Shown: positions 53,395 through 63,689, counted from the first letter of the stretch. The stretch is 64,000 bases of DNA from Schistocephalus solidus (GCA_017591395.1 WEDG01003433.1:41732-105731); one strand, 5' to 3'. A program made the numbers and translations. Notes: generated from the letters alone by a model not told the origin.

Positions 53395-53433
53395 GACCTG
53401 ACGTTTCGGATTCTCCCTCGAACCCATCATCAG
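53395..53433 (-). ncRNA. Hammerhead-ribozyme-like motif, PLE type
   Basis: On the minus strand: CTGATGA (53,433-53,427), one extra T, a 6-bp hairpin GGGTTC-GAGGGA-GAATCC (53,425-53,408), GAAAC (53,407-53,403), then GTCAGGTC and AATAAACA. The conserved core CUGAUGA and GAAA are both exact. ACGT after GAA is palindromic and leaves almost no stem III, which fits the small PLE-associated hammerheads reported to act as dimers. The extra T10 position is a caveat. The nearest PLE coding piece is on the other strand. Confidence 0.55.
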
Positions 53434-53599
53434 ATACAGTTGGGGAAAAGAGGTTAAGGATTGTTGTAGGGCTGGGGTTTCCTGAGGGGCACAAAGCCTG
53501 CCTATCATTATCGATTATTTATAGTTTCGGGAAATCAGTCGCTTAAGATTTAACAGCGATTTGCTAGCCTTCTGTCAGTTTACACTTTACTATGGCTAT

Positions 53600-53850
53600 G
53601 CGAGCCAAACATGTTCACGCGTAGGTGACGGGTCATGCCGCAACAACCACTGTTGCCATTTATGGCTATGGTGAAATATGATTCACCTGCACTTGACCCC
53701 ACCTCCGGTCTTCTTGACTATGTTTTGACACCAAGTACAGGCGGGTAAGGGAAGAGAGAATGCGCTAGATGCAGTGCAAGTCTACTATCACTTAGAACTA
53801 GTTTGCGCACACGTCGCCGTCCCTGCATACGGTGGACATTGTCGGACTAC
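53600..53850 (+). mobile_element. LINE 3'-tail fragment
   Basis: CACCTCCGGTCTTCTTGACT, TTTTGACACCAAGTACAGG, TACTATCACTTAGAACTAG and GCACACGTCGCCGTCCCTGC match the terminal tail block in order. It is diverged. Confidence 0.65.
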
Positions 53851-54415
53851 GACGGCCGAATTGATGACACTATTTTTCAAATTACGCACTGCCTCAAACA
53901 TTGAATTGGTGTATTCAAACAAACTTCGTCTTATTTTCTGTTTTTCCTTTTTTTTACCCCTACATTTCCCTAATAGCTACCATTGTAGCCACGCATAAAC
54001 CCGTTTATTACCATGATTTTCGTATTACAGGAGGCCTTGCGTGTTGGTTTGTTAAGTGGTTACACATATTAGATCCTTGCCAAATTATTTACTAAAGGTC
54101 ACACGATCAGGCGATTGCTCTGGTTGGAGACATGATCCGCAATCACCTTTCCAATTGCATGTAAATGAACCAGTTAAAAAATGTCGCAAATTCAGGGAAT
54201 GATAACTGTGTGCTTCAGTCTACTGGAGAAAGGTGTCACTTAACAGTGTTAGCTTTTTTAATTCGGCAATGAGGACATTATGCGGCATTATCAGACTACT
54301 TCCGCTATTAACTTTCAGCGCCCGGTCTTCCTGAATCTTTCTACTCCCTCATACATAAAAAGATTCTAATAATGATTATCTTGCAGTCTACTTTCAAGCT
54401 ATTTCTGACGCACCA
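53851..54415. other. No recognisable feature
   Basis: Nothing seen. Confidence 0.4.
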
Positions 54416-54419
54416 GGAT

Positions 54420-54780
54420 TCCTCTTTTGAGTTGGCTACTTTATTACCGTCCACAAAAAAAAGTTCTGTAAAACGTGGCTACTAAGTTAGTAAGCAATTT
54501 TTTCACGGATTTTCTATGTACTTATAAATTCAAACATATTTTATAGAGAATATGCATAAAAATATTTTTTCTTGTACTATTTTGGTAGAAAATTATGCTT
54601 TCTTCGAATTTTATACTTTAAGGAAGGTTATTATTCAGTTTTAAAAAAAGTTTTTAATTATGAGCTTGTTTAAGACCGTACAATGTTCATTCGCAATACA
54701 TTGTACCGGTGAATTTATTAATATTGCCTATAAAGAATACAAGATGATCCATATACATTGCAAAATTGGTACTGCGTGAG
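54420..54780 (+). repeat. AT-rich dispersed repeat, copy 1
   Basis: It is homologous to 62.14-62.47 kb over about 330 bases with many differences: TTATAAATTCAAACATATTTTA / TTATAAATTGAAATATATTA, AAAAATATTTxTTCTTGTA, TTGTTxAAGACCGTxxAATGT and TACAAxATGxTCCAxATAC. It has no coding capacity and could be a non-autonomous element. Confidence 0.6.
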
Positions 54781-54804
54781 TTATGCAATATAAAAACTGC
54801 TGCC

Positions 54805-55080
54805 AAAACTTGGATAACCATTTCTGGCTTACTAGCAGCCGTCATGCAACCCTTCCCAAAACGTTCACCGATCGCGTTACGAGCCCCAGGAGTTGCAAAC
54901 CACTGGGTTGGGTATGGCTGGCTGATAACAACTAAAAGGCAGGAAATGGCCCACTCAGTCTCCCACGGCAATCTCTTTTTGCCTACACTGCTGGTCATTG
55001 TGTGGTTATCGGTAGGGCCCCAAAACATGACGGGGCGAGCATGTAGCATTATCCGATCGGCAAACGTACTCCGAACATTG
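54805..55080 (+). mobile_element. Rearranged SINE
   Basis: A minus-sense body piece (ACCATTTCTGGCTTACTAGC) and a tail phrase (GTTCACCGATCGCGTTACG) precede a plus-sense body (GGGTTGGGTATGGCTGGCTG) and a plus tail (GACGGGGCGAGCATGTAGC, ATCCGATCGGCAAACG). At least two rearrangements or insertions are involved. Confidence 0.6.
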
Positions 55081-56230
55081 CTAAAGAACTCTATGAACGA
55101 TAGCGCAAAACCAGAGAAAAGCGCTTAGTGAAAAAAAATACACAAAAGAGGGCTGGTCCAACTCTGCCAAACCAAACCTTTAACAGTTCGGTGAAGGTGT
55201 ACGCTATCCAGGGGCGGCTTTCGCAAAGCTCCATCCTCCCTGCCGATAGCACTAGGGCTCCTTTTGGTATACGGAACTACTGGTTACAAATAAGCGCCAA
55301 CATAATTCAAGGAAACAATTCAGCAGGTGCAAATCACAGCGCCTCGGTCTCAGCCTAGTGCTCAGGCAAAGTTAAACGGGAGAAAATTTAGGATGATGCG
55401 TTTTGTTTGGTATTAGCGTTTATAAACTGATGGGAAAAATGGTTAAACATTAGTAGGACTCAGTACTTTTGAAGTCACATAGAGGCAACGCTTCACAGAG
55501 CTGACCGCTGGAGGATGAGCCGCAGGCTTGAGCTCCAACCTGAAGCCACCGAGTGGGACAGTTAAAGAACAATAAAGACAGAGACGAGGGCTGAATACGG
55601 TTACCTGACGAGGGACAGAAAGTCGCAAATGGTCTAACGCCAGCCTTCCCTGCTGGTTGGCGTTTTGCGAAGCCTCTGATACGAATAAATCAAAAGACCG
55701 CAAGCCAAACATTTCCAGATGGCGAACTAGTAAAAGCAAAGGCCACTCTCTAAAGTATTTTTATCCTGGTCTACTGTAAAACACGACGTGAGCCCCTAGG
55801 ATTCCACAAACGACCAAAGAGGCCACACCAAGGCCTCGTAGAGATTTTTCTACGTCTGCACAGGCTTAACGCTGAAACACAAAGGCAATATTTATGGATG
55901 GCTGAGGCAGTCCTTAGCACATTTGCCTTACTCTGTGTCTGACGGCATCGAAAATTCCCCCAATAAATTCTCTTTCCCAAATAACGTATTTGACTTCAAC
56001 TTATATTTCTTGGGATGCCTATCTTTCAAGGCATACGTATAAATTCGGAAAATAAAGTTTTCCTTCAAGCTAGACGGTAGGAAAAGTGTGGCATTTACGA
56101 AAGTCTAACGCAAAAACAGTAAGCATTTTTGGACAAATGCCGAAAAATGAATATTTTGCCGACGCCAGTGCAAGTTAAGACTCTCGTAAGGTCTCCCTTG
56201 GGATACCAAGTCGCATACCGGCATGGCTGA
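55081..56230. other. No supported feature
   Basis: A weak minus-strand exon-like stretch with a CAG/GTAACC donor near 55,604 was considered and left out. Other frames have no domain. Confidence 0.4.
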
Positions 56231-56237
56231 AGCATGC

Positions 56238-56488
56238 TCGGTCACCTGGGATTCGAACCCGCGACCTTTGGTAATTGAGTCGAACGCTCTACTATTGAGC
56301 CAGGTGGTCCACACTTGAAATTGGGTATGACTGGCTGATGAAGACTAATAAACCAGAAATAGCCATTCCGGTCTCCCTTGTCTTTGTCGGTTCTACACAA
56401 ACAACATATGCTACAAGTCGCTATGCGACCGCCTGCAATGGCCCTAGTTTACGTTCAGGGGCACAACGGGACATACATGTTACTTTAA

Positions 56489-56492
<4 letters not shown>
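56238..56492 (+). mobile_element. SINE with inverted tRNA-like head
   Basis: 56,238-56,311 is a minus-sense tRNA-like head (GGGATTCGAACCCGCGACCT, CGCTCTACTATTGAGCCAGG). 56,312-56,492 is plus-sense body (TTGGGTATGACTGGCTGATG, AATAAACCAGAAATAGCC) and tail (GCTATGCGACCGCCTGC, GGGCACAACGGGACATACAT). The head has conserved A and B boxes but poor anticodon-stem pairing, so it is not a tRNA gene. Confidence 0.7.

Positions 56493-56544
<52 letters not shown>
56493..56544. repeat. (TA)n microsatellite between two SINE tails
   Basis: About 26 TA repeats. A plus-sense tail ends on the left and a minus-sense tail starts on the right. Confidence 0.95.
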
Positions 56545-56547
<3 letters not shown>

Positions 56548-56645
56548 AGTTTGTTGTTCACCCATCTGCTTAAGGAACATATATGTTCCGTTGTGCCCTG
56601 GAGCTCAGACTAGAGCTCTCACAGGCGGTCGCATAGCGGTCGCAC
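56545..56645 (-). mobile_element. SINE tail, minus strand (second tail type)
   Basis: CATCTGCTTAAGGAAC, ATGTTCCGTTGTGCCCTGG, AGCTCAGACTAGAGCTC and GGCGGTCGCATAGCG are the reverse complement of the tail at 8.70-8.80 kb. Confidence 0.7.
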
Positions 56646-56659
56646 ATATATATATATGT

Positions 56660-56815
56660 AGTAGCTGGGCGCTCACCGGTCGGTTACAGGACCAAGTCGT
56701 GCCGTTGTGCCTTGGGGCTCATTCTAGAGCCCCGCCAGCAGCCGCAGAGCATCTAGTGATATAGGCAGACTGACATTACCCACAAAGAGAAGGGAGAGTG
56801 GAATGGCCACTTCTA
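56660..56815 (-). mobile_element. SINE tail and partial body, minus strand
   Basis: GGGCGCTCACCGGTCGGTTA, GTGCCGTTGTGCCTTGGGG, GCCCCGCCAGCAGCCGCAG and GAGTGGAATGGCCAC match the main tail type, preceded by a short (TA)n (56,646-56,657). Confidence 0.75.
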
Positions 56816-57069
56816 GCATCGTCTTCTGACCGCAATTTGTTTAGTCTCCTAAATTGAGCCAAAACGCAATGCTCTGATAAAACAGTTATCAGGCAGAAAT
56901 AAATACCTCTTTAAGTTATTCTCCAAAAATGAATACCCACGTGACTTCGTACATCAATGTCTGAAGCGACAAGTAAACCAGAAAGGTATTTCAAAGGAAA
57001 CGGCCACTCAGGCACCAAAACCAATGACTTGGTGAACTCGCCCAAACGTGAAAAATGTATCCGAACTTG

Positions 57070-57660
57070 TCAAAAGACATTTAAGAAAACATCAGATATA
57101 AGTAGCACACCACCCCGCATCTACCTTACGCTCACAGCTTGTACACCCTTTAGGACAGGGTTAGCTATCTTGATAGCAAAGGTGTTGTCTACAAAATCCC
57201 ATGTTACAGTTGTGATGCCATTTATTGTGGGCAAACTTGGAAATCCGTCTCAACCTGCATACACGAACATCAGTTAGCGGTCAGAAGACGAGACCACCTA
57301 TCACAGGTTGCCATGTACACACTGGACACTGGGCATAAATTCGCGTGGGAGAGCACTCGGATTGTGGGGATTTGCCCAATGAGAAAAGACCGCGAATTCC
57401 TGGAAACAGTGCACTCAGATGAGGAATGCAGCAATTAGCATATCGATTAAAATCCCACATATAAAATCCTCAAGGACAAATTCAAATGCACACGCCTAAT
57501 CATGACGGGATGACAAACTGCACTTAACGCGTATAAGCGCAAACATCGCCCAACCATAGAATCTTCTGGTAGACACTGTTAATTAGTTAAGTGTTCTTGT
57601 ACACATCCCAAAGTCTGACGACGATCAGGGGCGCCAATTTCGAAAATTTACGTATTAAAG
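57070..57660 (+). pseudogene. PLE connector end and GIY-YIG endonuclease
   Basis: Reads VAHHPASTLRSQLVHPLG, then in another frame DSKGVVYKIPCYSCDAIYCG, STCIHEHQLAVRRRDHLSQ, TLDTGHKFAWEST, REFLETVHS and, after a stop, a residual HID. GVVYKI and YCG represent the GIY and YIG elements, with Ile to Cys in the second. The Arg of a typical SRIHEH is Cys here; the Glu is kept. An ancestral RT portion is missing upstream. A CTGACGACGATCAGG phrase at about 57,617 resembles the 3' region of the PLE at 29.36 kb. Confidence 0.75.
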
Positions 57661-57681
57661 TTGGTATTTTCCAAAAACGCA

Positions 57682-57712
57682 TCTTGTCACATGCTTCCAT
57701 TTTAACATAGGT
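57682..57712 (-). repeat. 31-bp sequence repeated inverted at 60,950-60,980
   Basis: The 31 bases are the exact reverse complement of 60,950-60,980 (core ATGGAAGCATGTGACAAGA in the distal sense). They are a shared piece of an AT-rich dispersed repeat. Confidence 0.8.
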
Positions 57713-58470
57713 AGTAATCTGCTTATATTTTGTTTCACTAGGGATGTGCGATCTTATTTCCACCCCCTATCAAATGACGGGCCGTTGCGTTAGTCGAGGG
57801 TCAGAATGCAAACCACACTCTTGTCAGACTACACCAAGTTTGGCGAATCTTTCGGGCAAAAATCAGCCTTGATGCCCCTCTGTTCCCACGAAAGGTCCTA
57901 ATCACGACAGGAATATGTTCTGAGACCTCAATTAGTGTTCCTAACCCAGACAACGCAAGTACACAGCCCTCTGTCAGAAATCAGCCATGAATGATTTGGG
58001 TACTATCAAATTGTATTTCCTTCCAAAAAACTCTGCAGTAATTTCTTTTGACTATCCAATCGAAGACGGAGAAAAAAAACAACAGAAGCCTAGAGGTTAG
58101 ACCCGAACCCCCAGTCTGCAACCAATATTGGTAAAACTGGCCAAAATGTTCAAGGAATGACCATCTTAAGCCAAACGACTTACTCTCGAGGCATAGTATT
58201 CAGATGCCAAATCCATCGACAGGCATCTACACCTCACTGCGGCTTACAAGGGCAACATAGTCATACTGAACACGGCCACGTGACGAAACCATCCGAAGAG
58301 GAGGCAGACTCGGAAGCATGCGTCATGCTGACGATGCGTAAAGCCAGCAACCACCAAGCCCCAAAATCATCTGTTAAAAGGCCGAGACAGCAAACGATAC
58401 AAATTTTATCAGCCCAAGGTCGAATAGTTTGGCAAGGCATTCAAATTTTTAATCGATATTTGGCACTAGA
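57713..58470. other. No supported gene
   Basis: The 118-codon plus frame at 58,157-58,513 has no domain and ends in the hammerhead-like remnant, so I treat it as chance. Confidence 0.4.
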
Positions 58471-58474
58471 CGCT

Positions 58475-58505
58475 TTGATAATGGAAAGCTCCTCGAAACG
58501 TCAGC
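58475..58505 (+). ncRNA. Degenerate hammerhead-like motif
   Basis: TTTGATAA, T, a short GGA-AAGC-TCC hairpin, TC, then an exact GAAACGTCAG followed by AATTATAAAA. Compared with the motif at 53.4 kb, the CTGATGA core has two changes. The GAAACGTCAG end is identical. It is a relic at best. Confidence 0.3.
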
Positions 58506-59026
58506 AATTATAAAAATCTGTTCCGCAGAGCAACTTCCGTTTCTCAGCTTAGCAAACATTCAGCAAAGGCAAAAGAGTATAATTCGAGTGTGAAGCATCT
58601 CTACATTATTTGTGGTTTGACAGTCACACTGAATGCCTGACAGCACCTGACACCCAGCTTACGCCTGTGGCAAGCGGAGAGGACCCACACCAGCAGTCAA
58701 TTCGAATGAAAGCAACCAGCTTGTCCCTTCATGCAACTCTCCTAACCCCCAACCAGTGGACTTAGGTGCGTGGTCGAGTTTTCGTCAGCCCAGTGGGCAA
58801 TTATACGGTGACATCGTGGACGAAAGTTTATTGCACTGCTAGCCCCGATGCTCAAGCCCACCTCGAGTAGTTGTGGCTTAGTCCTCCCATCAGGACACGA
58901 AAGTTATAGAAAGAATGAGACAGATGCTAAAAAAGTCTCCCACAGCGAAACCAAGGTGAAAGCCGACACTGTGCACCTACAGTGGTGGCGGTACTCGTCG
59001 GACACGGTTGGATAAAACAGCATACT
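58506..59026. other. No recognisable feature
   Basis: Nothing seen. Confidence 0.4.
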
Positions 59027-59312
59027 AGAAGTAGCAGTAGTATTAGTAGAAGTAGTAATGGGTAATAATAGAAGTAATAGCAGGCAAATTATCAATGTTC
59101 TTAGCAAAAGCAGAAGTAGTAGTAGTAGCAGTAGTAGTAGCAGCAGGAGTGATATTAGTGGTAGTAGTAGTAGTAATAGTAGTAATAGCAGGCAAATTAT
59201 CAATGTTCTTAGCAATAGCATAAGTATTAGTAGTAGTAGGAGCGGTAGTAGTGGTAGTAGTAGTAGCAGCAGTAGTAGTATTAGTAGTATTATTAGTAGT
59301 AGTAGTAGTACG
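59027..59312. repeat. (AGT/AGC)n imperfect trinucleotide microsatellite
   Basis: About 285 bases of AGT with AGC, AAT and AGG variants. A 36-base segment containing GCAGGCAAATTATCAATGTT occurs twice, at about 59,080 and 59,188, inside the array. Poly-Ser and poly-Leu frames across it are artefacts. Confidence 0.95.
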
Positions 59313-59791
59313 CGGAAGTCACTGAATACCACACGACCGTCTCTCTAGTTAGTGGAATAGATATCCTACAGTCCAGTCAGCTGCAACAACCTTCGGGCTC
59401 AATTTTTGTCAGTGATTTCACCTTCGGAGCCTGAACTGCAGACGGTAGCTGTGGTCTACTTGTGTAAGCCCAAAATAGTGATCAACATTCGCTACTAAAA
59501 GGGAATGACATCGAACTGCGCTCTGTGCACCTTCATAACTTCGGATTTATTAGCGAGACAACTTTGGTAAGCCCTACGTTTTGCAGGTCGCCATTTCTTC
59601 CAGGCTTACTTAGTGTTGAAGTCCCTTTACTCGTTACACCACAAGTTCCCTAATTTAATTAAGAAAATCTACTAACGCCTGATCCCTTTCAAGACGAGCA
59701 GTTTGTCACACACATCCACACGCAGAGAGTGAGAAAGATAATTTTGTAGGGTATGATTTAAGAGACATAATCTGCTTGGTTGACAGTGCAC
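59313..59791. other. Probable intron or flank of the exon that follows
   Basis: No motif. It lies downstream (minus sense) of the candidate splice donor. Confidence 0.35.
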
Positions 59792-59797
59792 ACTTAC

Positions 59798-60361
59798 GTT
59801 TACTTGGCAGCATCTCACTAGCGCTGTCGATTGACGAACCACCGGCGCCCAGGTCCGAGTCATCGACAGAGTCAAAAGTTTCCAGTCGGAGGGTGGGATC
59901 CGCGCTTTCCTCCTCCTCGACAGCCCCACCAAATGCAAAGTGGAAGTCGTAGTTGTCAGTTTCGTCATAGAGAGTTGCTGGTCGGCCGACTTCTACGGCA
60001 TCTGAGGAGCCCGCGTGACCACTGTCGGCCGGTGGGCTGTCCATTTGTGACCCCGTGGCCCCGCCAACCAGAGAAATTGGCGACGTAGCTTGTTGGGGAA
60101 TGTGACGAGTCGGCCGTAGGTCGCGGGCCACAGGCGCCGGAAGCGGACGACCTCGCAGAGGTGGTGCTAGGGTCTCAGCTGGTGAGAAGGCGGCAGAGGA
60201 CAGGCCTGAAACATCGCTACAGAGGGGCGTGGGCGTGGACTCTCCTTGGTAGTTGAGTGAGGAGGAGGAGGAGGAGCCGGTGGCAGAACTGTTAAGGTCA
60301 TTGTGAACTGTTGCACCAGGGGCTAGAACAGTGGCTATCGTCGAGACAGAGCCCATTTCGG
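59798..60361 (-). CDS. Candidate internal coding exon of a host gene, unknown product
   Basis: On the minus strand a good acceptor (TCTTCCTCCCCCACTTCAG) precedes 60,361, and a consensus donor (AAAC/GTAAGT) follows 59,798. Between them 564 bases stay open in one frame, with both junctions in phase 1. The first ATG in frame is at 60,356-60,354, but the frame is open to the acceptor, so it may be internal. The product, about 187 residues, is low-complexity: a Ser run (SSATGSSSSSSLNYQGE), a Pro/Arg-rich middle (PPLRGRPLPAPVARDLRPTR) and an acidic C-terminal part (YDETDNYDFHFAFGG, EEEESADPTLRLETFDSVDD). Such composition suits a disordered regulatory or signalling protein. I do not recognise the family. 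GC content is higher than in the flanks. Confidence 0.5.
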
Positions 60362-62135
60362 CTGAAGTGGGGGAGGAAGACCACGGTAAGTTGACTAGTT
60401 ATGGCATGAATATCAAAGAACCAACCTACAGTAGATGACCTAACCCACGCAAAGTGTGATCAAAAGTCTAGTAAGTAGATTAGCGTACATTTTGTCTTGA
60501 TATTTTGGGTAGTTGACGGGATAAGATATGCAGAAGGCATTTTTTTCTAAATAACACTGCATGGGAAACAGGCAGGATTTGGGCGAAATCGGAGGTTGAC
60601 GGATATCCCAGAAATTTCCTACGCTATTTAATATCACAGAGCAAAACCTATTTTTTTTGTGCGTCGTGCTACAAAAGAATATTAATATATGCAAAAAATG
60701 TTTCAAATAAATTCCTTCTGTAACCGGAAAATATAATTTTAATCCAATGAAAATCAGTTAAAGGCAAGTGAAAGGAATCCCATTGTTTACCAGAAACAAG
60801 AAGTGAATTCGGCTTTAAATTTATTTTTTGTAAACTTCTGACGTTTTGCCACAAAATGCGGTAATAAACTTTTTATCATACTTTTGTTTTAAACCCGAAA
60901 ATAGGCGTAAACAAAATACGCACAGCTGTGGAAATGGACGCCTTGAATAACCTATGTTAAAATGGAAGCATGTGACAAGAAACTTTTCGGATAATATAGC
61001 ATCCGCTATTCCGGGATTTAGGAACGCAATAGACAGAAGATTAGCATTTTTAGCAAAATCTTAGTATAAATTCGGTCACTATTGTGTGCATTTCCCATCT
61101 AAGAACGGAAAATTTAAGTAAAAATAGCGAAAAACTAATATAGAGCGAAAGTCGAGTTCTTCATTTTCAGCAGAAAATTTAGCACTTATTTTCAGAAGAG
61201 TCAAAAAACTGTCAAGCTTCCACATTTTTACTATAACTCAGCCTTGGAAAAAGGCAAAGCGCCCATATATTCACCAGCTTGATATTTAATTAAAACGCCT
61301 TTTAATGAGGTAGAAAGTTTTCATTTAAGCTTTGACATGTTAATTGCCGAATTTTGTTGTGGACGTTAAATTTTCCCTGCAATGAATATTCCTGTCTGGG
61401 TGAAGCTAAAAAATATGATGCAAACGGCCATCTGAATTAAAGGCTACCCAAAATGCACTACTTCGGTAAATGCTTACTTTTTGACGGTTTTTATAAACAT
61501 ATAGAACGGAATCTAAATGTGTATCCAATCACTTGAAAAGCCCGAACATCGTGAAGTATTCAAAGGTTTTTCAAGGACACTAGTAACAATCCAATATCGA
61601 AAATAGCAATAAAGAAATGCGGCGAAAGGAAAGTTTTCTTAGTACCTACAAAATGGTATGTTTACGAATTCCACTGAAAATTCAATTTAAATTTAATAGT
61701 CACACTTACAACGATTTAGTACGTTTCGGAATCTGTAAAAATGAACTAATAAGAACGTTCATTTTTCTATTCATTTTTAAATTCTTATAGGGCTGTTTAG
61801 TATTATTTCAAAGCTTTCGTACAGGCATGGGTGCCGGTTTGCGACTGATTATCAATCATTCAAAAATTTCGGCAGCTGTACATCATGGACAAGGAATGTT
61901 GAGTCAAGATTCGGGCAGGCAGGGTGCGAGGGGTAAGGGAAGAGGCAGTATATGTGAATGAGTTAGGGTTACAGCAGACATACACCTGCCTACTTCATGC
62001 AACATGAACCGATTTTGATTCCCAAAAAAGACTAATTGACTATTGTTGTAATATTTATTATCGTGCAACCTAGTTCCAGCATATTCTACTTACGTCACAA
62101 TGCCGGTTTTTCATAGAGTCTCTTTCTGGCTACAT
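60362..62135. other. AT-rich DNA, probably intron or intergenic
   Basis: No gene supported. It contains the 31-bp inverted-repeat partner at 60,950-60,980 and general AT-rich repeat-like sequence. Confidence 0.4.
60950..60980 (+). repeat. 31-bp sequence repeated inverted at 57,682-57,712
   Basis: Exact reverse complement of the distal copy. It lies in an AT-rich context on the far side of the candidate exon. Confidence 0.8.
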
Positions 62136-62139
62136 GCCA

Positions 62140-62470
62140 AGACAACACTCTGTAAAAAGGACTTCTTAAGTATTATGCGTATTTTTTTTATTGATTTTCG
62201 ATTCATTTATAAATTGAAATATATTATATAAAAAATGCTCAAAAATATTTCTTCTTGTATTCATTTCTTAGCAATTCTGTCTTACTCGAATTTGACACTT
62301 TAAGAAAATGCACCTTGTGGTTTAAAAGACATTATAACTATGGAATTTGTTAAGACCGTGAAATGTCCATTCATAAAGCCGCTTGTCTGTGCAGTTATTA
62401 GGGCTGATTATCAAGTATACAATATGGTCCACATACAAGGCAACATTTGATAACCACTATGACATCTTCC
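62140..62470 (+). repeat. AT-rich dispersed repeat, copy 2
   Basis: Homologous in order to 54.42-54.78 kb (TTATAAATTGAAATATATTA, CAAAAATATTTCTTCTTGTA, TTTGTTAAGACCGTGAAATG, AATATGGTCCACATACAAGG). A patch near 62.70 kb (TTGAATTTATAAGGG) is the inverse of one at about 11.26 kb. Confidence 0.6.
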
Positions 62471-63290
62471 TCAAAGCGTAGAGAAAATTACGATTTTCCT
62501 TAAACGGAATGTATACAGAATGCAGATTTTAAACCTTGAATGCAAGTGCAACGAACGTTAGGATTCGAAGTTATTACAAAGTTTGGAAAATTTCTTAAAA
62601 CCGAAAGATGCACTTTGTTGAAGTAAAAAATTCTAAGAGGACCTACTTCGCTACCAAATGAGCATAGGAAAGGATCTTTTCGTGTGTTTTCTGTAAAATA
62701 TAATTGAATTTATAAGGGAGTCAAAAATAATTGTAGTAATAGTCGTTTTTACAGTGAAGTTTTTGCAGGCAGTTAGAACGAACCTCACGTGAAAAAATAT
62801 CTTGGGATTAGGCTGAAATATGACAAATTTACTTTAGCAATTTTTTTTCGAATAGAAAACACATTTCAGAACTTCGGTTGACATTTCATGAGATAGGCAA
62901 TGTAATGTAGTTCACCACAATTGTACCAAAACAACGGTTATTCCTATGCAATAAGTGTGAAGCTGTGCCTATGCGTTTGCGTGCATTTGCGGATTCAAAC
63001 ACCCTAGACACAGGCAAAGACAGTTAACAACTCGGCCAGCTGAAGATATGCCAAAATGGCTATCGCATAATGAAATTCAATTAGAAAACACCCAGTGAAC
63101 ACCAGCCATCTGGTGAATCGGTTTCAGGTCCTACTTCGAGGGACGAAATGGGGTCTCCTAAGATAGGCGGAGACTGCTACAATACGCGCGGCGTTAGACC
63201 ACGTGATCACCCTCGCACTGCCATGGCAAGAGTCGGTGAAGGAAATGACCTCATTTCCTCTCCTACCCACTTACCCCGTCCTCTCACATG
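62471..63290. other. No recognisable feature
   Basis: AT-rich. Nothing seen apart from the weak repeat echoes noted for the adjacent element. Confidence 0.4.
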
Positions 63291-63689
63291 ACTAAGGTCC
63301 CATGCTGTGCAGCCGTAAGCACGCTCGACGAGGTTTCGCTGTGACCAAAACGAGTTCACCTACGTACTTACCTCCCCCGTCACACCACCATGACCCACAG
63401 GTCTCATTAGCATTCTCTACCATTCATGCGCTCGTCCGGTTCAATCGCCCTAAGAAGCTATTTTCTTATTGAGTTTTTAGTTTCATAGAAAGGCGATGTG
63501 TGGGAGCAGCTGAAGAAGTCACGAAATTTATGAAAATATTAGATTCCGTATGTTTACCACCTTACTTTTATCCATCTTGACGATGCGTCACAAAAAAAAC
63601 CCCGAAAGGCACACAAACTCCTGCTTACCGATGTCAGTCTGGCCGTCACCAACGACTATGTCCTGCGTGTACCTCACGGAGTGGGAGCA

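Noticed and set aside
55604..55745. Minus-strand exon with a CAG/GTAACC donor and a TTTTACTAG acceptor
   Set aside because: Only about 45 codons with average splice sites and no domain; too weak to annotate.
58157..58513. 118-codon plus-strand ORF
   Set aside because: No PLE or other domain; its end overlaps the hammerhead-like remnant in a non-coding manner.
58904..59348. Long Leu-rich and Ser-rich ORFs
   Set aside because: They are translations of an AGT/AGC microsatellite.
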